Assembly (NCBI RefSeq): GCF_003052265.1
Contig: NZ_QANS01000001.1
Span: 496,001 to 560,000 of the forward strand
DNA length: 64,000 bases
Reading direction: 5' to 3'
Source: Stenotrophobium rhamnosiphilum
GTDB taxonomy: Bacteria > Pseudomonadota > Gammaproteobacteria > Nevskiales > Nevskiaceae
Position 1 is the first letter of the stretch. Each line of letters begins with the position of its first letter. The position numbers and the translations under genes are program-made. Positions 17,926 to 26,474 of this stretch are shown in pieces. Under the pieces are notes generated by a model that saw only the letters and a list, made by a program, of their open reading frames with translations, searched no databases and was not told where the DNA came from.

Positions 17926-18756
17926 TCAGCGCCGCACGAGAATCCAACCGACGGTGCCCGTTGCCTTGACATACCACCACGCGCCTTCTGCGTTAGAGAT
18001 ATTGCGTACCAACTCAATTGCATTGCCTGCTGATAGGAGCGACCCGCGCATCGAGCCATTCGGTGTCGGATAGAGTTGGCAATCCACTCGCAACAGTTTG
18101 CGCTCGCTATTGCCGCTCAGCGAACTGGTTATCGCAGCGATGTCATCGCCACAAGCTATTGCAGCCTGAATAGGCGCTTCGCGAGGCGCAGTAGTTTGTT
18201 GCTGCGTAGTTGCGGCAACTGCGGTCTGTGGCGGTGAAGGTATTGGCGCTGTCGCGACTGATGGCGCCGCAAATGTCAGCTTAGGAGTTGCCGCGTTAGG
18301 TAGCGGAGCCAGAGGCTCGGCCCAGAAGACGGTGTCGCATGAGCCGCTACCGCGCATGCTGGGTTCGAAATCAACTCCTGCAGGATTGGTATTGGTTTCT
18401 CGGTAGATGAAGGCAGTGCATTTTTCAGCCTCAATCTGGAAATCCTGATAGTAAGTTTCGCCCGTTTTAGGAACAAAGTTGACTCGCGGATAGCAGGAGT
18501 ATTGAACGTTATACCCTTGCTCAAAAAAACTTGAACCAACAACAATTCGATGTCCGGCAGGAATGGTCACGTAGCCCGCCTGATTGGGTTCTAGCGCGTA
18601 TGACTTGCCGTCGGCACAGATCCACGCTCGCTTGTTTACGGCGAGGTTTAGTTGTGCGGTGGGTTCGTTACTGGGGAGTTTGTAGGGCTGCATGCCGCAC
18701 GCAGCGAGTAGGAAACAAGTGGCGGCAGTGGCAAGCGTTCGGAATGAAATGATCAT
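17926..18756 (-). CDS. Lipoprotein with C-terminal SH3b-like domain
   Basis: This 276-residue protein has a signal peptide ending in a lipobox (CFLLAACG, cysteine at about residue 20). A conserved-looking N-terminal domain (to about 140) holds several cysteines. It is followed by an alanine/proline/threonine/glutamine-rich linker (about 160-200) and a C-terminal domain resembling bacterial SH3 repeats, as in the pattern RGSLLSAGNAIELVRN...WWYVKATGTVGWILV. The architecture suggests an envelope-anchored protein that contacts peptidoglycan. No enzyme motif is seen. It lies 11 bases downstream of another lipoprotein gene, so the two form an operon. Confidence 0.78.
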   Translation of the reverse strand: MIISFRTLATAATCFLLAACGMQPYKLPSNEPTAQLNLAVNKRAWICADGKSYALEPNQAGYVTIPAGHRIVVGSSFFEQGYNVQYSCYPRVNFVPKTGETYYQDFQIEAEKCTAFIYRETNTNPAGVDFEPSMRGSGSCDTVFWAEPLAPLPNAATPKLTFAAPSVATAPIPSPPQTAVAATTQQQTTAPREAPIQAAIACGDDIAAITSSLSGNSERKLLRVDCQLYPTPNGSMRGSLLSAGNAIELVRNISNAEGAWWYVKATGTVGWILVRR

Positions 18757-18767
18757 TGTTATTTCTC

Positions 18768-19190
18768 CTAGCGCTCAACTTCCGGACGTAGCCGGGCAAT
18801 GACTTCAGATGCAGAAAGTACATCCGGGCCAGGTTCTGTTTTCAGCAGAACATAAACGTAAGTAGCGGCCTTGCCGCCGATGGTCGACACCGTGCGTTCG
18901 CTGCTACGTCTATCGCTGATTGCCGCGGGAAGATTTTCATACATCACGAAAAAATCTTTTCCTTCGCGTTGAGTTACTTCTGCGCTGCGGTACAACACAT
19001 AAGTGCCTACCTTTTCGCGACTGATGAAGCCGTTGCCGCTGAAACCAATCTTGATTAGCTGGCCAGGACCTTTGGTATCCCAGAAGCCTCCGGCCCAACC
19101 GGTCAGTGGATTGCTGGCGTCGTGATAGCCAGTGGCACAGCCAGCAAGCATCAAGCTCGCCAATGAAACGCAGAGTGCGCGTAAAGCCAT
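18768..19190 (-). CDS. Small lipoprotein, CC0125/CC1285-like
   Basis: This 140-residue protein has a lipobox (LMLAGCATGY, cysteine at about residue 18). The segment after it, GYHDASNPLTGWAGG followed by KIGFSGNGF and a YVLYRSAEVT helix, resembles the family of short proteobacterial lipoproteins annotated CC0125/CC1285. The family has no known function. It is the first gene of a two-lipoprotein operon. Confidence 0.75.
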   Translation of the reverse strand: MALRALCVSLASLMLAGCATGYHDASNPLTGWAGGFWDTKGPGQLIKIGFSGNGFISREKVGTYVLYRSAEVTQREGKDFFVMYENLPAAISDRRSSERTVSTIGGKAATYVYVLLKTEPGPDVLSASEVIARLRPEVER

Positions 19191-19316
19191 TATTTTTCTC
19201 CCTGTTTTATGGCGCCTTTATACATGGGCGTTTTTTTATTTTAGAACAATTTTTACTCAGCATTCGCTGTATGTCTAGATGAGGTGGCCATAGATTTTTT
19301 AACCCCGCCCATAAAA

Positions 19317-19342
19317 ACAAAGCCCGCGAAAGCGGGCTTTGT
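19317..19342 (-). terminator. Rho-independent terminator (ACAAAGCCCGC stem)
   Basis: ACAAAGCCCGC-GAAA-GCGGGCTTTGT, 22 bases after the stop of the leftward PQQ dehydrogenase gene. It is near-identical to the hairpins at 17890 and 27641. Confidence 0.75.
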
Positions 19343-19363
19343 TTTAAACGAGATGCTGGCGTA

Positions 19364-21502
19364 TCAATCAATCCAGCCGCGCTTCACCAACTCCATCTTG
19401 ACCATCAACACAACGAAGTTCCAGATCGCTTTGATATCGTCCCAAGCGCTAGGCTCGTAACGCGCGCGATCGCGGATGTAGGTTTGGAGTTGATGCAGTT
19501 CTTCATCGCTGAGCGTTTCAAACTGTGGCATGCCGCGTGATTGAAGTGCGCCGCCTTGAACAATCATTTTGAACGCAGCCGAGTTGAGTGGGATGGGTGA
19601 TGCACGCAGATCAGGTGCGTAACCACCTGCAACGGCCGACACGCCATGGCAGATCACACATTGTTGGAACACGAGCTTTCCTTTCTCTGCGACGACTGGA
19701 TCAACCTTGAACGAAGGATCGTCAATGGCCTTGACCTTGCCCGGAACAGGCGCGGGCGATGCAGGCAATTTGGCAGCGCCATCAAGCGCAAACGTCAGCA
19801 TGCGGCGAGGGTACTGGCGACCGACCCAGCCATGTTGTGCAGCGAGTGAACCGAGTAGCGATGGAGCGCCGCCCCAACCAGCGAGCACGGTGACGTACTG
19901 CTTGCCGTTGACGGTGTAAGTCATCGGTGCGGCTTGCGTGCCGACACCCATGTCGTAGCTCCAAAGTTCTTTGCCGTTCGTTGCATCTGTCGCAACAAAC
20001 TTGCCATCAGCACGGCCTTGGAAAACCAAGCCACCATGCGTTGCGATCACGCCGCCTGCCGTTGCGCCTGGCGTCGGATTGCTCCAGGCTTTTTGCTGTG
20101 TGATCGGATTCCACGCTAACAATGAAGTGGTGCCTGCGGTCTTCGGAATGTCATCGAAGAATCCGTTAAGGCCCATCACATCGCCTTTCTTCATCTGCCA
20201 TGTGCGAGGATCGCGGCCGCCATCGTTGTAATAGCCCGCCATCTCACGCGCTGGGATGTAGACCAAGCCGGTGTCCGGGCTATACGCCATCGGCTGCCAG
20301 TTGTGCGTGCCGCCGGAGCCAGGCCAGATCAGCGCTTCACCGTTTTCATAACGCGCGCCGCGTACTTCAACTGGGCGACCCGTTGTGAGATCGATGCGCT
20401 CTGCCCACGTCACCTTGCCGATTTTCTCAGCCGAGATCAGTTTGCCGGTGTCGCGATCTAGCATGTAGAAGAAACCATTCTTCGGTGCATGCATGATCAC
20501 TTTGCGTGGCTTGTTGTCGATGTTGACGGTGGCAAGCACCATGTCCATCGTCGAGTTGAAATCCCAGCTCTCGCCCGGCGTGGTCTGGTAGTGCCACAGG
20601 TATTTGCCAGTCTTAGCGTCGAGCGCGACGACTGAGCACAGATAGAGATTGTCGCCGCCCTTCGGTGAACGCAGCTTGTGATTCCACGGCGAGCCGTTGC
20701 CGGTGCCCAAATAAATCACATCCTTCTCGGCGTCATAGGTCATTGCATTCCAGACCGTGCCGCCACCGCCAAATTTCCACCACTCGCCGGTCCAGGTCTT
20801 GGCAGCTTCAGCCATCGCTTCGTTCTCGAAGCCATCAGCAGGATTGCCCGGCACCACAAACCAGCGCCACAGTTCCTTGCCCGTTTCAGCGTCATACGTT
20901 GTGACGTAGCCGCGCACGTGACCGAAGTCTGCGCCGCCATGACCAATGATGATCTTGCCGTTGAATACGCGCGGTGCGCCGGTGATGTAACGGTTGTCTT
21001 TGGGATCGGTGGTTTGCACTTCCCAAACCAACTTGCCGGTCTTGGCATCAAGCGCAAACAAACGGCCGTCTTGCACGCCTGCATAGACCTTGCCTTTGTA
21101 GAACGCGAGACCACGCGAGCCCCAAGCCAAACCCATCTTGCGTGCTTCTACCTTCGGGTTGTAGTTCCACAACTCCTTGCCGGTGAGTGCGTCGATTGCG
21201 TAAACGTGGCTGTAACCAACCGCGGTGTAGATCACGCCATCAACAGCAAGCGGCTGGCTCGATACGTTCCAGACATCATTCAACTCCAGCGACCAAGCCA
21301 GCCCCAAGCGCGAAACCGTCTTGGTGTTGATCTCATCGAGCGGGCTAAAACGCTGCTCATCAAACGTGCGACCCCACGCAGCCCAGTTGCTGCCGTCGGA
21401 TGTTTTGTTGAGCGCAGCATCGTCGATAACCGTTGCCGCAGCATTGCCGCACAGAACAGTCAGCAGCAGTGACAGGCACAGCGTCCGGAATTGAATACGC
21501 AT
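19364..21502 (-). CDS. PQQ-dependent quinohaemoprotein alcohol dehydrogenase
   Basis: From the ATG at 21502 (MRIQFRT) this is a 712-residue exported enzyme with a signal peptide cleaved near GNAAA. Repeated beta-propeller blades show the tryptophan-docking pattern (for example ALDAKTGKLVWE and ALTGKELWNY). PGESWDFNST resembles the region with the active-site acid. A C-terminal cytochrome c domain carries CVICHG (about residues 615-620) with GMPQF as the probable methionine ligand. It oxidises alcohols in the periplasm and passes electrons to a c-type cytochrome. The vicinal Cys-Cys pair usual in methanol/ethanol dehydrogenases is absent (the segment reads KMGLAWGSRG). No pqq synthesis genes are nearby. 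Confidence 0.92.
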   Translation of the reverse strand: MRIQFRTLCLSLLLTVLCGNAAATVIDDAALNKTSDGSNWAAWGRTFDEQRFSPLDEINTKTVSRLGLAWSLELNDVWNVSSQPLAVDGVIYTAVGYSHVYAIDALTGKELWNYNPKVEARKMGLAWGSRGLAFYKGKVYAGVQDGRLFALDAKTGKLVWEVQTTDPKDNRYITGAPRVFNGKIIIGHGGADFGHVRGYVTTYDAETGKELWRWFVVPGNPADGFENEAMAEAAKTWTGEWWKFGGGGTVWNAMTYDAEKDVIYLGTGNGSPWNHKLRSPKGGDNLYLCSVVALDAKTGKYLWHYQTTPGESWDFNSTMDMVLATVNIDNKPRKVIMHAPKNGFFYMLDRDTGKLISAEKIGKVTWAERIDLTTGRPVEVRGARYENGEALIWPGSGGTHNWQPMAYSPDTGLVYIPAREMAGYYNDGGRDPRTWQMKKGDVMGLNGFFDDIPKTAGTTSLLAWNPITQQKAWSNPTPGATAGGVIATHGGLVFQGRADGKFVATDATNGKELWSYDMGVGTQAAPMTYTVNGKQYVTVLAGWGGAPSLLGSLAAQHGWVGRQYPRRMLTFALDGAAKLPASPAPVPGKVKAIDDPSFKVDPVVAEKGKLVFQQCVICHGVSAVAGGYAPDLRASPIPLNSAAFKMIVQGGALQSRGMPQFETLSDEELHQLQTYIRDRARYEPSAWDDIKAIWNFVVLMVKMELVKRGWID

Positions 21503-21613
21503 TGATGATTTCCCCAAAGAATTCCAAGCAGCGCGACAGGCGCGCAGCACAATGCCTCATTGTCCGAAAAGCGGGCGGGGGAGCTATCCACCGAACGTAG
21601 TAGGCGAGGGCCT

Positions 21614-21679
21614 GTGGGGCGGGAGTATCCCGCCTTTCGCGTACCTCACTTCGCTGAAGGCGGGATGCTCCCGCCCTAC
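21614..21679. repeat. GTAG palindromic repeat, family A (variant GTGG end)
   Basis: The arms GGGCGGGAGTATCCCGCC and GGCGGGATGCTCCCGCCC match the repeat at 16966-17019, with a longer central spacer. The left end reads GTGG, the right end CTAC. Confidence 0.78.
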
Positions 21680-21697
21680 GAAAAATCACTTGACCAG

Positions 21698-21764
21698 GTA
21701 CCCCGGGCGCAACCCGGGAAACGCCACATCATCAATAGAAAGCCCCGGGTTTCACCCGGGCTAC
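21698..21764. repeat. GTAG palindromic repeat, family B (CCCGGG arms)
   Basis: CCCGGGCGCAACCCGGG and CCCGGGTTTCACCCGGGCTAC form two hairpins in inverted orientation. The same design recurs at 32815-32881. The left end here is GTACC rather than GTAGC, a one-base decay. Confidence 0.75.
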
Positions 21765-21834
21765 GTGGCTGAGCATTCGATCACGGCAGTGCGAACCAAG
21801 GCGCTAGAAAATTGAGAAATCGTACCTTGATTAC

Positions 21835-21852
21835 TGTATCTAATAGGATACA
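21835..21852. promoter_or_regulatory. Probable operator of the toxin-antitoxin pair
   Basis: TGTATC-TAATAG-GATACA is a perfect six-base inverted repeat ending directly against the first possible ATG of the toxin gene. The position suits autorepression by the HTH antitoxin. Confidence 0.55.
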
Positions 21853-22152
21853 ATGCAAATGCTTGAAATACGTCAAACCGCAGCCTTTGCCGAGTGGATG
21901 GCTAACCTCCGTGATATTCAAAGCCGCGCAGTAATCGCTCGGCGTATCGAGAGAATGGCCAGTGGAAATTTCGGCGATCACAAATCGGTGGGTGAGGGTG
22001 TATCGGAGCTGAGAGTTCCGCTCGGGCCGGGCTACCGCGTGTACTACACGCAGCGTGGCCGTCAAATTGTGATTCTGCTGTGCGCTGGTGATAAATCTTC
22101 GCAGCGGCGCGATATCAACAAGGCCAAGCTGTTGGCGCAACAATTGGAGTAA
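21853..22152 (+). CDS. RelE/HigB-type toxin (phage Gp49-like)
   Basis: This 99-residue basic protein follows the RelE/ParE-fold pattern of the Gp49-like/HigB group: an N-terminal TAAFAEWMANLRD helix, RIERMASGNFGDHKSVGEGVSELRV, then GPGYRVYYTQRG and the final strand IVILLCAGDKSSQ. Members cut mRNA at the ribosome. An ATG two codons further in (21859) is equally possible. The toxin precedes the antitoxin, as in higBA systems, with three bases between the genes. Confidence 0.88.
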   Translation: MQMLEIRQTAAFAEWMANLRDIQSRAVIARRIERMASGNFGDHKSVGEGVSELRVPLGPGYRVYYTQRGRQIVILLCAGDKSSQRRDINKAKLLAQQLE

Positions 22153-22155
22153 GAC

Positions 22156-22491
22156 ATGAGCCTCAAAACCACAAAATTTGATGCCGCTGATTATTTGACT
22201 GATATCAAGTCCATCGCGGCTTACCTCAACGACGCGTTAGAGAACGGCAGTCCAGAAGAGCTGATCGTCGCACTCGGCACCGTTGCGCGCGCCAAGGGCA
22301 TGTCGCAGATTGCACGAGATGCAGGATTGGGTCGCGAGAGTCTCTACAAAGCACTCAACGGGACATCTCGTCCGGAGTTTGCAACGGTATCAAAAGTGAT
22401 TACTTCACTAGGTTTGAAAGTGGCCGTAGTCCCTGCTCGTGCTGTAAAGCAGAAAGCTGTAAGCAAGCGGATTAGGCGCGCCGCGGCTTAA
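22156..22491 (+). CDS. HTH antitoxin of the HigA/HI1420-like addiction module
   Basis: This 111-residue protein starts with TTKFDAADYL and has a helix-turn-helix in the block GMSQIARDAGLGRESLYKALNG followed by SRPEFATVSKVITSLGLKV, a pattern typical of the HI1420-type antidote family. It should bind the toxin and repress the shared promoter. The C-terminus is unusually basic (KQKAVSKRIRRAAA), which may be an extra nucleic-acid-binding tail. Confidence 0.9.
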   Translation: MSLKTTKFDAADYLTDIKSIAAYLNDALENGSPEELIVALGTVARAKGMSQIARDAGLGRESLYKALNGTSRPEFATVSKVITSLGLKVAVVPARAVKQKAVSKRIRRAAA

Positions 22492-22600
22492 GTAATTTTC
22501 TGGCCCTCATTTCGCAGGGCTTCCTTGAAGTGGCTATAAACACCGATCCTGCGGCGCAGCGGCCATGTGATTGCCCGGTACGCGCGTATAGCTTGGGGCC

Positions 22601-23569
22601 ATGAAAAAACTCTTGATGCTGTTGAGCTGCGCGCTTGCCGGCTGTACGGGCACCAGTAGCGAAGTCACTGGTTCCGCATCTGCAGAAGGACCCGCGCTGA
22701 CTTTGTCGCAGGCTCAGCTCGATGCGGGCCTGAGCTGCACGCCCGACATCGTCGGTGCAACGCGCGATCCCGTGCTGATCACACCTACCTTTACCAATGC
22801 GCAGGATTCCTTTGGTTGGAATTATCTCCAGCAACTGCCATCACTCGGCATCCCAACGTGCAGCATCTCGATTCCTGATCGGGGCTTCGGTGATCTACAG
22901 AATGCTGCCGAATATGTCGTCTACGCCGTGCGCAAGATATCTGCACAGAGTGGCCGCAAGGTTGTTCTATTCGGACATCAACACGGACCGCTCAATGAAA
23001 TGTGGGCGCTAAAGTTTTGGCCTGATATTCCGTCCAAGGTATCCACCTACATCTCGTTGGCTACGCCGCATAACGGAACCACTGCGGCTGAGTTTGCGTG
23101 CAATGCAGGCAGACGTTGTCCTCCGTCGGTGTGGCAGATCGCAGCAGGTTCTAACTTTCTCGCTGCGCTCAATGCTCGGCCTTTACCCAAAGACATCGTC
23201 TACACCTCCATCGCTACCAGCTTCGATGAAGTGATCGTGCCGCAGCCTGCTGTGAGTCATCTCGAAGGCGCCACCAACATCGTGTTGCAAGACATCTGCC
23301 CGCTGCGTCCCATCGAGCATTTCACCATCCTTGCCGACAATCTCACTTACTTGCTGGTGCTTGATGCGCTTGATCATCCGGGGCAAGCGATCAACCTCGC
23401 GCATTTGCCATCCGATGTCTGCCTCACCACTTACATGCCCAGTGTCACAGACCCCACCAGCGCCATCACCGCGCTACGTGGTTTTACTAACTTTGGGAGT
23501 GACTTCTTGGTTTCCACTGTGCAAGGCACGAGTGCAGAGCCGGAATTGCGTGACTACGCAAAGCAATAA
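22601..23569 (+). CDS. Lipase-like lipoprotein lacking the nucleophilic serine
   Basis: This 322-residue protein has a signal peptide and lipobox (CALAGCTG). The fold resembles secreted triacylglycerol lipases related to Candida lipase B: the N-terminal PVLITPTF, then LQQLPSLGIPTCSISIPDRGFGD and an ALKFWPDI segment with SLATPHNGT. Where active lipases have GHSxG this protein has GHQHG (residues 125-129), so glutamine replaces the nucleophile. It may be a non-catalytic binding protein or use other chemistry. The later Asp and His positions (SFDEVIVP, IEHFT) are kept. It follows the toxin-antitoxin pair by about 110 bases. Confidence 0.78.
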   Translation: MKKLLMLLSCALAGCTGTSSEVTGSASAEGPALTLSQAQLDAGLSCTPDIVGATRDPVLITPTFTNAQDSFGWNYLQQLPSLGIPTCSISIPDRGFGDLQNAAEYVVYAVRKISAQSGRKVVLFGHQHGPLNEMWALKFWPDIPSKVSTYISLATPHNGTTAAEFACNAGRRCPPSVWQIAAGSNFLAALNARPLPKDIVYTSIATSFDEVIVPQPAVSHLEGATNIVLQDICPLRPIEHFTILADNLTYLLVLDALDHPGQAINLAHLPSDVCLTTYMPSVTDPTSAITALRGFTNFGSDFLVSTVQGTSAEPELRDYAKQ

Positions 23570-23623
23570 TTAAAGAATCGAGCCTAGCTTTACTGGTTTC
23601 AAAAATGACATTTGAAGCGAATC

Positions 23624-23658
23624 GTAGGGTGGGTAGAGCGCAGCGAAACTCACCCTAC
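23624..23658. repeat. GTAG palindromic repeat, family C (GTAGGGTGGG)
   Basis: GTAGGGTGGGTAGAGCGCAG ends in CTCACCCTAC, an imperfect palindrome. Similar GTAGGGTGGGT...CCCACCCTAC elements are common in gammaproteobacterial intergenic DNA. Confidence 0.7.
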
Positions 23659-23669
23659 AACTGCTTGAA

Positions 23670-23879
23670 TCACTTGAGTGGCGAGGGATCAGATTTGCCG
23701 CCAGCGTTTCCAGTCAATGAGGCGGCGTCTTGTTTCGCCGCCCACATATTGTCCACCAAGTTCGGATACCGCCGACCTGCGGCCGCTGCACGTTCTCGCG
23801 CAGCTTCGACTTGAGCAGGGCTTAGCTTGCTCTTCGTCTTGCCAGCGGGGTTGGGTCTCTTCCAGGGTGGTTGCTTCAT
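23670..23879 (-). CDS. Small basic hypothetical protein
   Basis: This is a 69-residue lysine/alanine-rich protein. The core KLSPAQVEAARERAAAAGRRYPNLVDNMWAA resembles a short conserved proteobacterial family that I know only as hypothetical. There are no membrane segments. It is a plausible soluble, possibly nucleic-acid-binding, small protein. The frame starts at the ATG at 23879, in the space between a GTAG repeat and the FkbM gene. Confidence 0.65.
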   Translation of the reverse strand: MKQPPWKRPNPAGKTKSKLSPAQVEAARERAAAAGRRYPNLVDNMWAAKQDAASLTGNAGGKSDPSPLK

Positions 23880-23968
23880 GTTTTTGTCGGACCGTCTCGT
23901 TATGTGGTCGTACAGAGACGGCCCAGTGGGGGTGTGGGTGGGAGAACTCAGCGCCGCGCAGACACGCT

Positions 23969-24736
23969 CTAATTCAAAAGCGGTCGCAGTGGCGCATCTA
24001 CAAAGTAACCATTCATTACTGCAAATCCCACCATGACGTAGTTATGATCTTTTAGATAGTCATAGATTTTATTGGGACTTTGACCTGTCATGTCATAGCC
24101 ATGCATCTCAATAATGATGATTTTGGGCCGGTATTGATCAAGGTCAAAAGAGGTCAGCGCTTCGAAGTCGTAACCTTCGATGTCGATCGTCAAAATATCA
24201 AATGTACTTGGAATATCACGTTCTTTAAATATTGAACTCAGCGGTCGAGTTTTTACTACTTTTGTGCGTTTAACACCGACCCAATCCGTCCAGTTTTTGA
24301 CGTGGGCCGGGTCGAGTGACGACACCAAAGGGTTATTAAAGTATGTAAAAACCAGTTCACTTTCTACATTCGAGATTGCCGCACAAACGCAGATATCCTT
24401 TTTGCGTATGTTTTGGTGCTTGCTGATCAACTCTTCATTGGCATCAACGCAGAGCCCTCGCCAGCCCCTCCTATACAGAGCATAAGTATTGGAGCACATC
24501 ATCGGATCGTTGCTACCGACGTCTACATAAAAGCCCGAATTTCCGTTCGATCCGAGGCGATCCAAGATCGTTATTAGAATGCGATCTTCGCCTGTTTGGG
24601 CATAACTTATCGTCTGATGCGGGTCGAACAATTTGCGTGTAATTTCGGCAGCAAGGACACGCAGTGCTGCTAGAAAACTAAATTGTCCAAACGTAGTTCT
24701 TATGCGTGCAACTCTTTTACGAACTGTTGCTTTCAT
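23969..24736 (-). CDS. FkbM-family methyltransferase
   Basis: This 255-residue protein is a SAM-dependent methyltransferase of the FkbM type. The SAM-binding strand is FYVDVGSNDP, then LCVDANEE follows at the expected distance, and ILTIDIEGYDFEAL is the FkbM hallmark. Such enzymes O-methylate sugars or other polar groups, often in surface glycan pathways. An ATG eight codons upstream (24760) is possible. The gene is visibly richer in A/T than its neighbours and stands alone, which suggests recent acquisition. Confidence 0.87.
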   Translation of the reverse strand: MKATVRKRVARIRTTFGQFSFLAALRVLAAEITRKLFDPHQTISYAQTGEDRILITILDRLGSNGNSGFYVDVGSNDPMMCSNTYALYRRGWRGLCVDANEELISKHQNIRKKDICVCAAISNVESELVFTYFNNPLVSSLDPAHVKNWTDWVGVKRTKVVKTRPLSSIFKERDIPSTFDILTIDIEGYDFEALTSFDLDQYRPKIIIIEMHGYDMTGQSPNKIYDYLKDHNYVMVGFAVMNGYFVDAPLRPLLN

Positions 24737-24760
24737 GATGGCAATTCCAAAAAATGGCAA

Positions 24761-25094
24761 GCGTTAAATTCAATGGCACCGTGTTCAGCATAGTTCTTAA
24801 TATAGAACGGCACCAATAAACCATTTTCTCAAGCAGTCGGTTTTATTAATCGCCGCGTTGAGCGCATATCACCGCTCAAGAGCACACTTTATCAGATGTG
24901 AAAACAACGAAATCGATGCGGCATAACTGAAAAAATAAGGGGCGGTAGTCAATAAGTCTGAGGCAGATAGCTAATGACCTCGGCATCTTGTTTCTGGCAA
25001 GGCAAAGATTTTGACGCTATTGGTGCGATTCTCCCGCCGCACGCGCTTCGCAAAATCTGTCAGCATGTAATCCATTAATCACTCGTCCCACACC
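24761..25094. other. 334-base non-coding spacer
   Basis: This stretch separates the divergent FkbM and adenylate cyclase genes. I see no open frame with coding character, no strong hairpin and no repeat. It is AT-rich in its left half, like the FkbM gene, and probably holds both promoters. Confidence 0.6.
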
Positions 25095-26387
25095 ATGCAG
25101 GATCTGGACCTATCATTTTTAATCGTCGCGCTGCTCAGCTTGGGCTTGGCGATTATTGTTTTTGTGACTGACCCACGCAGTCGCGCATCGCGCGCGCTGG
25201 CGTTGGCCATGGGCATCATCGCTCCAGATGTATTGATCTCTGGCATTGGGCGTGAGGCTGGAGTGTTACCGCTGTTTTGGATCGAAACCTTAGGCGCAAT
25301 TTTTGAGAGTGTCGCCATCCTCGCCGGCATCGAGTGGGGACGGCGCATTGGTGAAAGCTCGGTTGTCGGCGGTTGGCGCAAAGCCGTCAATGTGCTCTTC
25401 CGCATTTCACAGGGCTTGATCGTTATCTTTGGATTGATGCGACTCGGCTATTTGATGATTGCGCCAGATCTTGCGGTTGCCAATCATTCCGGCTTTGTTC
25501 GCACCAGCGGTTTGGAGTTTGCGCTGTTCATGCCGTTTCTCGGCCTGTCGATGCTGCTCTCCAGCATCGCCATCATCATCCTGTTCTTCGTGCAGTCTGA
25601 TCGCGCCGAATCTGTTCGCTTAAAAGCTTTGCTCATCGCTGCGCCGTTTTTCCTCGTGTCGCTAATCCTCAATCAACACTGGCTCACGCTTTCGCTCACC
25701 ATCGGTCTGTTGATCTTCCTCTACGGCTCCGTTCGCTATCTCATCATTCAGAGTGAGCGTGGCAAATTCATGAGCCAGTTCATCTCGCCCGAAGTTGCGC
25801 GAATGATGCGTGCCGAAGATCCCAATGCACTGCTGCATCGCGAGCGTCGAGGTATCTCCGTAGTGGTTTGCGACATCCGTGGATTCACCGCCTATGCACG
25901 AGAGCGCGATTCATCACAGGTCGTCGATTTACTAGAAGCCTTCTACAAAGCAGTCGGCCAAGTCACGGACGCACATCAAAGCACTGTCAAAGATCATGCA
26001 GGTGACGGCATCCTGATTCTGGTCGGCGCGCCTGTGCCATTAAAAGACACAGCATCCGTAGCCATCGCACTTGCACAAGACATTATGCGACTTGCACGCC
26101 CACTTCTTCGCGCTCAATCAGATGAACTGGGATTGGGTGTTGGTGTTGCAACAGGTGCCACCACCATCGGCGCGATTCAAGGCGCTGGGCGTTTGGAATA
26201 CGTCGCCGTCGGCAATGCAGTCAATCTCGCAGCACGTTTATGTCAGCGTGCAGAAGATGGCGAAGTGCTTCTCGATGAAGGCACGCGCAGGGCACTAGCT
26301 GATGAGCACAGCCTCTCTGTGCAAGATCGCGCACCAGAACCACTCAAAGGCTTTGCAGAGCCCGTGCCGGTGTATTCACTGACGTAA
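25095..26387 (+). CDS. Membrane-bound class III adenylate/guanylate cyclase
   Basis: This 430-residue protein has six to seven hydrophobic helices in the first 230 residues, then a class III cyclase homology domain. Key segments are VVVCDIRGFTAY (first metal aspartate), KDHAGDGILILVGAP (second metal aspartate), and RLEYVAVGNAVNLAARLC (transition-state region). The end GFAEPVPVYSL is typical. The membrane half has no named sensor I can recognise. Product specificity cannot be fixed by eye; cAMP is the default for this group. The start is the ATG at 25095. Confidence 0.9.
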   Translation: MQDLDLSFLIVALLSLGLAIIVFVTDPRSRASRALALAMGIIAPDVLISGIGREAGVLPLFWIETLGAIFESVAILAGIEWGRRIGESSVVGGWRKAVNVLFRISQGLIVIFGLMRLGYLMIAPDLAVANHSGFVRTSGLEFALFMPFLGLSMLLSSIAIIILFFVQSDRAESVRLKALLIAAPFFLVSLILNQHWLTLSLTIGLLIFLYGSVRYLIIQSERGKFMSQFISPEVARMMRAEDPNALLHRERRGISVVVCDIRGFTAYARERDSSQVVDLLEAFYKAVGQVTDAHQSTVKDHAGDGILILVGAPVPLKDTASVAIALAQDIMRLARPLLRAQSDELGLGVGVATGATTIGAIQGAGRLEYVAVGNAVNLAARLCQRAEDGEVLLDEGTRRALADEHSLSVQDRAPEPLKGFAEPVPVYSLT

Positions 26388-26474
26388 TGCGGCGTGTTTA
26401 GTGTGATACCGCACTATGCAATCTATCCATATGAGCTACTCTGGGGCGCGACTAATCGCTCACGGAGATTAACG

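Noticed and set aside
20678-21472. Long open frame (264 codons) on the plus strand inside the PQQ dehydrogenase
   Set aside because: It is antisense to a well-conserved enzyme, with no family likeness and no ribosome-binding site.
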